Virus record (IMG/VR): IMGVR_UViG_3300032267_000432
Location: 1 to 44,224 of that record
Reading direction: 5' to 3' (one strand)
DNA length: 44,224 nt
From: a virus
Each line of letters begins with the position of its first letter. Position 1 is the stretch's first letter. A program made the translations under genes and the position numbers. Of the stretch, positions 39,167 to 44,224 are shown piece after piece. The notes under the pieces were generated by a model that had not been told where the DNA came from, made no database searches, and worked only from the letters and a program-made list of their open reading frames with translations.

Positions 39167-39661
39167 CTAATCCTCGTTTTCTTCGGCGCTGACCTCAATG
39201 TTGTCGCGCAGGATACCGCTGAAGTCGACGTAGTAACTGTCGTCTGTGACTGTAGCGGAAGCGTCCTCCCCAAGGGCGCTGACTGTAAAGTTGACCTCGA
39301 TGTCGGAGAAGTCAAGGTCTTCAGTAACCTTATCGCAGGCGTCGTCCTCATCATTTGCCTCGATGTTTTCGACGAAGAGAATACTGTCGCCGAATAGGGT
39401 TACTGTTACATTGTATGTAACTGCAATTTGTGATACATGTGTCCAACGATTTTCGTCGGCTATTTTGTTGTAAAGTTCAACGGCGTAATCCTTGGACATG
39501 TTGCCATGACCAATTTCGCGCTTGAATACAGTAATAAGGCTATCCTGTATCTGTCCCTCTACTCGTGCGGTGACATTCTCAACGCACTGCTTTTCCCAAA
39601 CTATCTTCAGTTCGGTAACGTCACTCTCACCATAGAGAGTAACTCCGTCTTGGATAATCAC
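39167..39661 (-). CDS. Uncharacterised acidic protein (164 aa)
   Basis: GTG start at 39661 with GGGG upstream; 164 residues, the only gene of its unit. It has an N-terminal strand-rich part, a helical centre (FKREIGHGNMSKDYAVELY) and a beta-rich acidic C-terminus (NFTVSALGEDASATVT). No family recognised. Confidence 0.6.
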   Translation of the reverse strand: MIIQDGVTLYGESDVTELKIVWEKQCVENVTARVEGQIQDSLITVFKREIGHGNMSKDYAVELYNKIADENRWTHVSQIAVTYNVTVTLFGDSILFVENIEANDEDDACDKVTEDLDFSDIEVNFTVSALGEDASATVTDDSYYVDFSGILRDNIEVSAEENED

Positions 39662-39737
39662 TTTATCCCCTCTTCTCTGTAGGTATTTCCTACATGTCCT
39701 AATCTAATAGTAAGTAGTCTCTCGTGCAAACCAATAC

Positions 39738-39776
39738 GGTAAATTTTTGATAACGTTTCCAGGGAAGTTATCCACC
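39738..39776 (-). promoter_or_regulatory. DnaA-box promoter module 3
   Basis: GGTAAATTTTTGATAACGTT, then TTATCCACC (39768-39776), one mismatch from the consensus box. 39-base layout kept. About 77 bases upstream of the start at 39661. Confidence 0.6.
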
Positions 39777-39786
39777 GGCTGCCAGA

Positions 39787-39869
39787 GTTTGTGTTGGGCT
39801 ATCTGGCTATCAACTAATACATTAATTGATAGAAAAGTTTCATTGCCAGCCAGATAGCCCAACACAAAC
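39787..39869. repeat. Long intergenic inverted repeat B
   Basis: A 22-bp stem: left arm GTTTGTGTTGGGCTATCTGG plus CT (39787-39808), right arm ending CCCAACACAAAC (39848-39869). The loop contains ATCAACTAAT and ATTAATTGAT, another near-perfect hairpin. It lies between module 3 and the next unit's terminator. Confidence 0.85.
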
Positions 39870-39872
39870 AAA

Positions 39873-39906
39873 GATAGCCCTAGCGGTGTTCTGCGCTAGG
39901 GCTATC
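39873..39906 (-). terminator. Terminator of the 39933 gene
   Basis: GATAGCCCTAGCG (39873-39885) pairs with CGCTAGGGCTATC (39894-39906), 13 bp. On the - strand it is followed by TTTGTTTGTGTT, which is also the start of repeat B. Confidence 0.8.
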
Positions 39907-39932
39907 GGGTATTTCTCCGTGGGGGGAGAAAT

Positions 39933-40328
39933 TTACAGGAGCGAGGTGTCTATAGACTCGCTGATTGCTTTTAGTCGTCGTGCATAGAGACGCGCTAGAG
40001 ACTTATACTTATCGCGCTCTGCGATAAGGTCATCTATCGTGCGTTGGACTTCACCGACGGCAGCTTCACGGCGCTCGGACTTAGTCATCTTGCGGACTAG
40101 TTTAGGCTTACGCTTTCCGTCCTTACCATTGTGGATACCCACATGGATAGACATCTGCGGTTGTGTAGATTGCATGACGCCACAGGTGTTACAACCATAA
40201 TTGGTTATAACCTCATTGGCTTCAGTTAGCCATGTTAGTTTCGACATGGACGTAAAGAACTTGCCTGCCCGCATTGGGTTAGGCACAGTATCAGTAATTA
40301 CGAGAATTGCATTTGGCATTGAGAACAC
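39933..40328 (-). CDS. Uncharacterised basic protein with CxxC (131 aa)
   Basis: Probable GTG start at 40328 with GGTGAT upstream; a second start at ATG 40319 is possible; 131 residues. GCNTCGVMQ carries a C-x2-C, the middle is basic (KDGKRKPKLVRKMTKSERR) and the end is a helix (DDLIAERDKYKSLARLYARRL). It may bind nucleic acid. Single gene in its unit. Confidence 0.55.
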   Translation of the reverse strand: MFSMPNAILVITDTVPNPMRAGKFFTSMSKLTWLTEANEVITNYGCNTCGVMQSTQPQMSIHVGIHNGKDGKRKPKLVRKMTKSERREAAVGEVQRTIDDLIAERDKYKSLARLYARRLKAISESIDTSLL

Positions 40329-40474
40329 TTATATCACCCCCCATCTTATTAGTTACACTCTCACCTTATTGACGTTCAATAAGAGGTTATTCATGATTGC
40401 TCCTCTTCTATGAACAGTATCTCTGCTCATGTAGTTACTCTAACATTGAGTGACGCAAATATCTTCCCCCATTT

Positions 40475-40513
40475 GGTTACAGCTTTATAACGATTCCAGG
40501 AGACTTATCCACA
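40475..40513 (-). promoter_or_regulatory. DnaA-box promoter module 4
   Basis: GGTTACAGCTTTATAACGAT, then TTATCCACA (40505-40513). 39 bases as in modules 1-3. Leader to the 40328 start is about 147 bases, longer than in the others. Confidence 0.65.
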
Positions 40514-40519
40514 GGCAAT

Positions 40520-40597
40520 GTTTGTGCTGGGGCTTTATATATGGGCAGGAAAGACAACTACCCTGCCCATAAGCACATATAAAGCCCCAGCACAAAC
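40520..40597. repeat. Long intergenic inverted repeat C
   Basis: A 21-bp stem: left arm GTTTGTGCTGGGGCTTTATA plus T (40520-40540), right arm ending GCCCCAGCACAAAC (40577-40597). Inside, ATGGGCAGG (40541-40549) pairs with CCTGCCCAT (40562-40570). Here the end sequence reads GCTGG rather than GTTGG, and both arms changed together. Confidence 0.85.
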
Positions 40598-40601
40598 AAA
40601 T

Positions 40602-40628
40602 GAGCCCCCAGCTTTTGGCTGGGGGCTC
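40602..40628 (-). terminator. Terminator of the DUF932 gene
   Basis: GAGCCCCCAGC (40602-40612) pairs with GCTGGGGGCTC (40618-40628) around TTTTG. On the - strand it is followed by ATTTGTTTGTGCTG. Confidence 0.82.
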
Positions 40629-40642
40629 GCTTGCTTATCCTA

Positions 40643-41650
40643 CTAGGCGCTCGCGAACTCGCGGACGGCAGAGAGAATACGTGCCTTCTCGGCATTGACC
40701 ATTGCATCAAAGCCAGATGCAGCAGCGACGATTGCCTCGCCATTGGCGGTGCGTGATGGGCGGTAGTAATCTAGACGCTCGGTCATAGCGTTTAGAGCAC
40801 CCCATGCGGTGCCACGGATACCATCTTGAGTTGGTGCCTTGAAATACAATTCATCAAGGACGTCCATCTTTTGCTGGTGCTTGGTAGCAGTGCCTTTTGG
40901 CGCATTATCGTCCAAAGGATAGATTGACTTTACAAGGTCGCTCCATTGCTTGGCAGATACCTCGGTCTCAAAGAGAGCCTTAGCCATGGTTTCGAATTCA
41001 TCCATGTGTGCGAATGTTAGCCCTAGGACTCGGCGAGCCTCGGCAACGCGACCCTCAACTTTCAAAGTGTGGCGCACTTTGAATGATTGCTTGGTTGAGC
41101 GTAGCGCCATGTTGAGTGTGTTTTGGCAGACAACACGGACGGGTGTGATGGATGCTTGAACACTTGCAGAGCCATCATGTGAAGAGTGGACTAGCAGATA
41201 AGTCGTAGTCTTATCGGCGATGCCATCTGCATCAAGAATAAATTCGCGTGGCACGACCAAAGAGCCAAAGACAACTTTGCCATCTTTGATTGAGCCAGCA
41301 GACTCCCATGATGCGCCACCATCAAGGATGTTATCGCCAAAGTCGAAGAGGTCTTCGTTTTGGAATACGCGGTAACGGTCTCCTACAACGGCGAGCACGT
41401 CGGTGCCTTGGTCTGCAGGATTGGTGCGGACAACATAATTCATGTTGCCCTTGGTGCGGTATCCATCTGGATACACGCAAGGCTCAAGGCGGACATTCCA
41501 GTCCTTGAGCATAGCGCCCTTGAGCATGTCGGCGGTTGATATATCCGCATCCACGTCAAAGGTGGCATTGGCTAAGCCATGCCACGCTGGGGCGCCACGC
41601 AGGGCAAATGCAACTTGCCCATTGTCGAATTCTTCTAGGTTATGAGCCAT
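40643..41650 (-). CDS. DUF932 family protein
   Basis: A 335-residue protein with AAAGGGGAG upstream. The start MAHNLEEFDNGQVAFALRG, the AWHGLA segment, VVGDRYRVFQNEDLFDF, VVCQNTLNMAL and the C-terminal YYRPSRTANGE-like part match DUF932 (TIGR03299 phage/plasmid-related) proteins. These are common in phages and plasmids; their function is unknown. It is the only gene in its unit. Confidence 0.85.
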   Translation of the reverse strand: MAHNLEEFDNGQVAFALRGAPAWHGLANATFDVDADISTADMLKGAMLKDWNVRLEPCVYPDGYRTKGNMNYVVRTNPADQGTDVLAVVGDRYRVFQNEDLFDFGDNILDGGASWESAGSIKDGKVVFGSLVVPREFILDADGIADKTTTYLLVHSSHDGSASVQASITPVRVVCQNTLNMALRSTKQSFKVRHTLKVEGRVAEARRVLGLTFAHMDEFETMAKALFETEVSAKQWSDLVKSIYPLDDNAPKGTATKHQQKMDVLDELYFKAPTQDGIRGTAWGALNAMTERLDYYRPSRTANGEAIVAAASGFDAMVNAEKARILSAVREFASA

Positions 41651-41736
41651 GAGAATTCTCCCCTTTCGATAAGACTAGGCGGGTGCCTAGTAAGCCCATC
41701 TTATGCGAGCGCCAGCATTATTGTCTACTCTCGGTT

Positions 41737-41778
41737 GGTTACGTTTCTATAACAATCTCATCCACACCCTGTGGATAA
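41737..41778 (-). promoter_or_regulatory. DnaA-box promoter module 5 (two opposed boxes)
   Basis: GGTTACGTTTCTATAACAAT, then TCATCCACA (41758-41766) nine bases closer than in the other modules, and a perfect box on the opposite strand, TGTGGATAA (41770-41778). It is the only exception to the 39-base spacing. About 87 bases upstream of the start at 41650. Confidence 0.6.
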
Positions 41779-41790
41779 CCCTGTGGAAAA

Positions 41791-41875
41791 GTTTGTGTTG
41801 GGGCTTATGGGGCACGGGATATAGCTGCTTTAGCGTTGCTATATCCAGCCCCAATCCATAAGCCCCAACACAAAC
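41791..41875. repeat. Long intergenic inverted repeat D
   Basis: A 20-bp stem: GTTTGTGTTGGGGCTTATGG (41791-41810) with CCATAAGCCCCAACACAAAC (41856-41875). The inner GGATATAGC (41817-41825) pairs with GCTATATCC (41838-41846). Between module 5 and the next terminator. Confidence 0.85.
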
Positions 41876-41878
41876 AAA

Positions 41879-41906
41879 TCAGCCCCAGCCAATTGGCTGG
41901 GGCTGA
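41879..41906 (-). terminator. Terminator of the 41919 gene
   Basis: A perfect 28-base palindrome: TCAGCCCCAGCCAA next to TTGGCTGGGGCTGA. On the - strand ATTTGTTTGTGTTGG follows. A strong stem without a classic T-run. Confidence 0.8.
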
Positions 41907-41918
41907 GTCGTAGGGGAT

Positions 41919-42221
41919 TTATGCAACTAACCTTTCGGCTAGCGCACGACGGATAAACGTTTGCGTTTTGCTGGTAGTAGGTGAGAACTTTTGTTCTACG
42001 ATATACCAACCATTTGCGCCAAACCATGCGATAGGCGTAGCGTAGGAGAAGACTACATACGCGCCAGGCTTGAAGTCTGCCACTAGCTTGTTGTATTCAT
42101 CACCTAACCTTCCCGCGCTGGGTGTGTAGTTGTAATACTTACCGCTTAGGCTTGACGCTTCAAACGGCTCGCGGTTTGGTATGCGCTCCATCGCTACTTT
42201 TTGGCTAACGTGAAGTTTCAT
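41919..42221 (-). CDS. Uncharacterised protein (100 aa)
   Basis: The ATG at 42221 (MKLHVSQKVAMERIP) is taken because it follows its neighbour closely; the frame is open further upstream without a ribosome binding site. The 100 residues include strands GAYVVFSYATPIAWFG and NGWYIVEQKFSP, and a basic end (FIRRALAERLVA). Unknown function. Confidence 0.55.
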   Translation of the reverse strand: MKLHVSQKVAMERIPNREPFEASSLSGKYYNYTPSAGRLGDEYNKLVADFKPGAYVVFSYATPIAWFGANGWYIVEQKFSPTTSKTQTFIRRALAERLVA

Positions 42222-42441
42222 TGTATTTGACCTCCTCGCGGTATTGTTCTGCAAGATAGTCTGCGTGTGCGTCTGCGTAATACGAATTCGTATCGTGCTC
42301 CCAGCGCTCGCGCTCGTCTGCGCTTCCTTCACTATAACCACGGAACCAGCCCGCACGATAAGCGAAGTATCCAGCAATACACGCGACGAGTATATCCACG
42401 AGTAAGTTGAAGCCGTTATAGAAGATGATTTCATTAGGCAT
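42205..42441 (-). CDS. Small membrane protein (78 aa)
   Basis: A 78-residue protein with one membrane segment near the N-terminus (about 11-29, LLVDILVACIAGYFAYRAG) and a polar, acidic C-terminal part. It overlaps the following gene by 17 bases and starts inside the end of the preceding one. Unknown function. Confidence 0.55.
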   Translation of the reverse strand: MPNEIIFYNGFNLLVDILVACIAGYFAYRAGWFRGYSEGSADERERWEHDTNSYYADAHADYLAEQYREEVKYNETSR

Positions 42442-42574
42442 TTACCTTCCTCGCTTCCTCGTTTGCACATGGATAGCAGATTTTTTCTATTCTATCCATG
42501 CAACCTAGTAGAAACGCATCTACGCCACTAAATACGATTCCTTCATCTGTTCCACATATTGAACACTTGTTCAT
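42434..42574 (-). CDS. Zinc ribbon protein (46 aa)
   Basis: Encodes 46 residues from ATG 42574 (GGGG upstream): CSICGTDE near the start and CYPCANEEARK near the end, with a helical middle. Overlaps the next gene by eight bases (ATGCCTAATG). First gene of its unit. Confidence 0.6.
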   Translation of the reverse strand: MNKCSICGTDEGIVFSGVDAFLLGCMDRIEKICYPCANEEARKVNA

Positions 42575-42655
42575 TTCTAACCCCTTTACTATAAACGCCC
42601 CTTGCGCTTATGAGATAAGACTATTACACCGCGCCAGCAATACGCAACGCGACAC

Positions 42656-42694
42656 GATTACTTTTCTATAACGTTTTTACTATAGTTATCCACA
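42656..42694 (-). promoter_or_regulatory. DnaA-box promoter module 6
   Basis: GATTACTTTTCTATAACGTT, then TTATCCACA (42686-42694). 39 bases. About 82 bases upstream of the start at 42574. Confidence 0.65.
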
Positions 42695-42740
42695 GGCTCT
42701 CTCTGTAGTAGTGGGTTCGTTTGCCTTACCCTAAGCCAAT

Positions 42741-42812
42741 GTTTGTGTTGGCCCACCCTCCCCATTCCCCTACGGGGAATCGAGAGAGGCGAGGGGGGAA
42801 GTCCTCGCCTCT
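42741..42812 (-). terminator. Half repeat and terminator of the 42817 gene
   Basis: GTTTGTGTTGG (42741-42751) is the left repeat end without its partner arm. To its right are two hairpins: ATTCCCC-TAC-GGGGAAT (42764-42780) and AGAGGCGAGG with CCTCGCCTCT (42785-42812). The second is next to the stop of the 42817 gene and probably terminates it. Confidence 0.65.
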
Positions 42813-42816
42813 AACC

Positions 42817-43074
42817 TTATCCTTCCATTGACTTGATTAGTTCTAAGTTTTCTAAAGCTTCCTCGGGATACTCGGTCACTCGCTCGACATAGTGGCAGTC
42901 TACGTGTGAGCCGTCGCAACGGCTACAGTCTGAGCCCTTCACTATGTAACTTGTGCCTTGGATAACTACCTCGTGACTGAAACCTTCTAGGTTGCCGTCC
43001 TTGTTGATTGCATACTCGTGCGCTTGCTCGCTGGTAAACGCCGCGTTGATTAGGTCAATGAATAGCGTGTTCAT
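42817..43074 (-). CDS. Uncharacterised protein with Cys/His cluster (85 aa)
   Basis: An 85-residue protein: KGSDCSRCDGSHVDCHYVER holds three Cys and two His in close spacing, a likely metal site, followed by an acidic helix. It overlaps its neighbour by ATGA. Unknown family. Confidence 0.55.
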   Translation of the reverse strand: MNTLFIDLINAAFTSEQAHEYAINKDGNLEGFSHEVVIQGTSYIVKGSDCSRCDGSHVDCHYVERVTEYPEEALENLELIKSMEG

Positions 43075-43262
43075 TTAGTAAACGCCTCGGTTACTGTTTC
43101 GAGTGATGTCTTGATGGCGTCGCGGTATCCCGCTTGGTATTGTGCAACTGCTACGCTTGAGAGTATCCCTTGGATAGCCTCGCGCTTGTCTGCTGGGACG
43201 TGTGATACTACTACTGCAATAGCCTCGGCTACTACTTGGCTAACATTGTCGTTTTGTGACAT
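43071..43262 (-). CDS. Small helical protein (63 aa)
   Basis: A 63-residue helical protein with AAGGGG upstream (QVVAEAIAVVVSHVPAD, then VAVAQYQAGYRDAIKTSLE). Unknown. First gene of the last leftward unit, next to the divergent control region. Confidence 0.55.
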   Translation of the reverse strand: MSQNDNVSQVVAEAIAVVVSHVPADKREAIQGILSSVAVAQYQAGYRDAIKTSLETVTEAFTK

Positions 43263-43560
43263 TTATTTCCCCTTGTTAGGTAGTGAACCCCTTGTTCACT
43301 AAGAGAACACTATTAGATAGGGCTACCACACGCAAGCCTAGTCGGTCTCGTTTCTATAACAATTTATCCCCAGTTATCCACACCCCCCCAGGGTTAGACC
43401 TGTGGATAACTAAGGAAGCCACCAGGGCGCAGGAGTAGGTACTTACTTGGGGGGCAGACAGTAGCCTTAAAAATTTTTAATGAGGTCGGGGAAATATGAG
43501 GCAGTAGCCCTTCTGCGCGTTTGCCCAGTTTAATTTAGATTGGGACCTTACCCTATGCTT
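43263..43560. other. Divergent control region, possible origin
   Basis: 298 bases between leftward and rightward genes. It holds module 7, three DnaA-box-like sites within 46 bases (43364-43372, 43374-43382, 43401-43409), the perfect AT palindrome TTAAAAATTTTTAA (43467-43480) and repeated CAGTAGCC words near 43459 and 43502. This is the best candidate for a replication start or master switch in the window. Confidence 0.45.
43344..43382 (-). promoter_or_regulatory. DnaA-box promoter module 7
   Basis: GGTCTCGTTTCTATAACAAT, then TTATCCCCA (43364-43372) and TTATCCACA (43374-43382). The 39-base distance is kept to the second box. About 82 bases upstream of the start at 43262. Confidence 0.65.
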
Positions 43561-43785
43561 ATGAGTTTCAATGAGTTTCTTAGCGATAGCATGGATGTGC
43601 CTGGGCGTGTCGCAAAGTTTGCTAAGTTATTGTTTGGTGATGTAGATAATGGCTGCGGGCGGTTGGAGTACGACGCGATTGCGTGGAAACAGCATTTTAT
43701 TGATAAACACCCAGATTCTCCCCAATTGATACATATGTTGGTTTCCTCTTATGTGGCATATATCAAGACCATTAAGAGTAAATAG
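43561..43785 (+). CDS. Uncharacterised protein (74 aa)
   Basis: ATG 43561 (MSFNEFLSDSMD) lies exactly six bases after TACCCT, as in other leaderless starts here; ATG 43555 is an alternative. About 74 residues, helical and with an aromatic core (AIAWKQHFIDKHPD; LIHMLVSSYVAYIKTI). Unknown family. First gene of the rightward region at the right end. Confidence 0.55.
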   Translation: MSFNEFLSDSMDVPGRVAKFAKLLFGDVDNGCGRLEYDAIAWKQHFIDKHPDSPQLIHMLVSSYVAYIKTIKSK

Positions 43786-43799
43786 AGGAGAATGTAAAC

Positions 43800-44030
43800 A
43801 TGGACGATATGAAGACACCTGGACCTAATCACCCTGCTCATAATGGTTTACGCAACCGTGGCGGAGGAGAGAATCGTCGTCACGAATTTTTCGACCAGAA
43901 CTTATCTGATACTGAGAACAACGTTCAAAACGCACACCACTCAGGGACTAATTCTGCAATCGCGCCGAATGTTACCTCTATGGCCGCTTTCAAGCGTAAC
44001 AAGGCATCCCGTAAACCAGAGGGATACTAA
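43800..44030 (+). CDS. Polar Asn/His/Gly-rich protein (76 aa)
   Basis: A 76-residue protein with GAGGAG upstream. Rich in Asn, His, Gly and Arg (NGLRNRGGGENRRHEFF; SMAAFKRNKASRK). No hydrophobic core; probably disordered. It is one base-overlapped with the next gene. Confidence 0.5.
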   Translation: MDDMKTPGPNHPAHNGLRNRGGGENRRHEFFDQNLSDTENNVQNAHHSGTNSAIAPNVTSMAAFKRNKASRKPEGY

Positions 44031-44224
44031 TGGCAAAGACTCCAGCTTGGCAACGTAAAGAGGGACAGAACAAAGAAGGCGGACTTAATGCAAAGGGCCG
44101 TGCTTCTGCAAAAAAAGAAGGTCACAACCTTAAGCCACCTGTAAGTAAAGAACAAGCTAAGAAGTCTCCTAAGAGTGCAGCACGACGTAAGTCATACTGT
44201 GCACGTAGCGCAGGACAAGCAAAA
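44030..44224 (+). CDS. DUF6321-like small basic protein (3' truncated)
   Basis: At least 65 residues, cut by the window end. MAKTPAWQRKEGQNKEGGLN, then KGRASAKKEGHNLKPP and RRKSYCARSAG resemble a small basic protein family (DUF6321-like, AWQRKEG...GGLN) found in cyanophages and other large phages. The role is unknown. Confidence 0.55.
   Translation, partial: MAKTPAWQRKEGQNKEGGLNAKGRASAKKEGHNLKPPVSKEQAKKSPKSAARRKSYCARSAGQAK

Larger units (their letters stand above)
40329..40642. other. Boundary region with module 4, repeat C and terminator
   Basis: 314 bases without a gene: from right to left a terminator hairpin (40602-40628), long repeat C (40520-40597), DnaA-box module 4 (40475-40513) and about 145 bases of leader for the 39933 gene, in which I see no other structure. 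Confidence 0.7.

Noticed and set aside
37300-41875. Integron-like attC sites between gene cassettes
   Set aside because: The ends do not follow the RYYYAAC/GTTRRRY order of attC, and no integron integrase is present in the window.
42222-42470. An N-terminal extension of the 41919 gene (183-residue frame)
   Set aside because: The extra 83 residues overlap the 42205-42441 membrane protein gene and have no ribosome binding site; the ATG at 42221 fits the operon.
36869-43560. A CRISPR array
   Set aside because: The repeats are inverted and hundreds of bases apart, with genes between them; there are no evenly spaced direct repeats and no cas genes (the Cas4-like nuclease at 15178 is a typical phage recombination nuclease).

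Overview
This window looks like an internal piece of a large tailed double-stranded DNA phage genome. Both ends cut through genes: a tail or fibre-type jelly-roll protein at the left edge and a small basic phage protein at the right edge. A WhiB-like gene, many apparently leaderless starts (a TAnnnT hexamer six bases before the start codon), GTG and TTG starts, and a gene resembling the actinobacterial MSMEG_6728 family all point to an actinobacterial host. Base composition is moderate to low in GC (roughly 43-45% by eye), so a low-GC actinobacterium is plausible. That is inference. No lysis, capsid or terminase gene is visible here.

Region 1 (about 1-8.4 kb, + strand) starts with the end of a structural gene. 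It then runs through a tightly overlapping replication operon: winged-helix protein, DnaC-like loader, SWIM zinc protein, DnaB-type helicase, CHC2/Toprim primase, dNMP kinase, a small membrane protein and a SNF2-type helicase. Region 2 (8.4-9.0 kb) holds three tRNA genes (Asn, Gly, Gln) and two very small genes, one a ribbon-helix-helix protein. Region 3 (9.0-18.6 kb, +) is the second replication and recombination block: HTH protein, family A DNA polymerase, RecA-like recombinase, a PD-(D/E)XK resolvase-like nuclease, WhiB-like protein, Cas4/RecB-like nuclease, RuvC-like resolvase and an HslV/proteasome-beta-like Ntn hydrolase, then small zinc-ribbon and helical proteins. Region 4 (18.6-30.4 kb, +) contains SpoVS, Hsp20, a metallophosphoesterase, a run of small uncharacterised proteins, a nucleotidyltransferase, a TGT-like TIM-barrel candidate and a monomeric class II (B12-dependent) ribonucleotide reductase, closed by a strong terminator.

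Region 5 (30.4-43.3 kb, - strand) is different. It is a series of transcription units carrying mostly small unknown proteins, several rich in Cys, plus a MoxR/CobS-like AAA+ ATPase with a VWA protein that has an HExxH motif, and a DUF932 protein. Its units share a modular boundary. A 39-bp promoter-like element is fused to a DnaA-box sequence (TTATCCACA) and occurs seven times. Beside most of them lies a long hairpin whose ends read GTTTGTGTTGG and CCAACACAAAC, and each unit has its own GC-rich terminator hairpin. This repeated architecture is the most unusual feature of the window. Region 6 (43.4 kb to the end) is a divergent start of + strand genes, preceded by a cluster of three DnaA-box-like sites that may be an origin or control region.

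Reading the whole + strand by eye I found no GATC tetranucleotide, where well over a hundred would be expected. This suggests strong selection against that site, probably by restriction.
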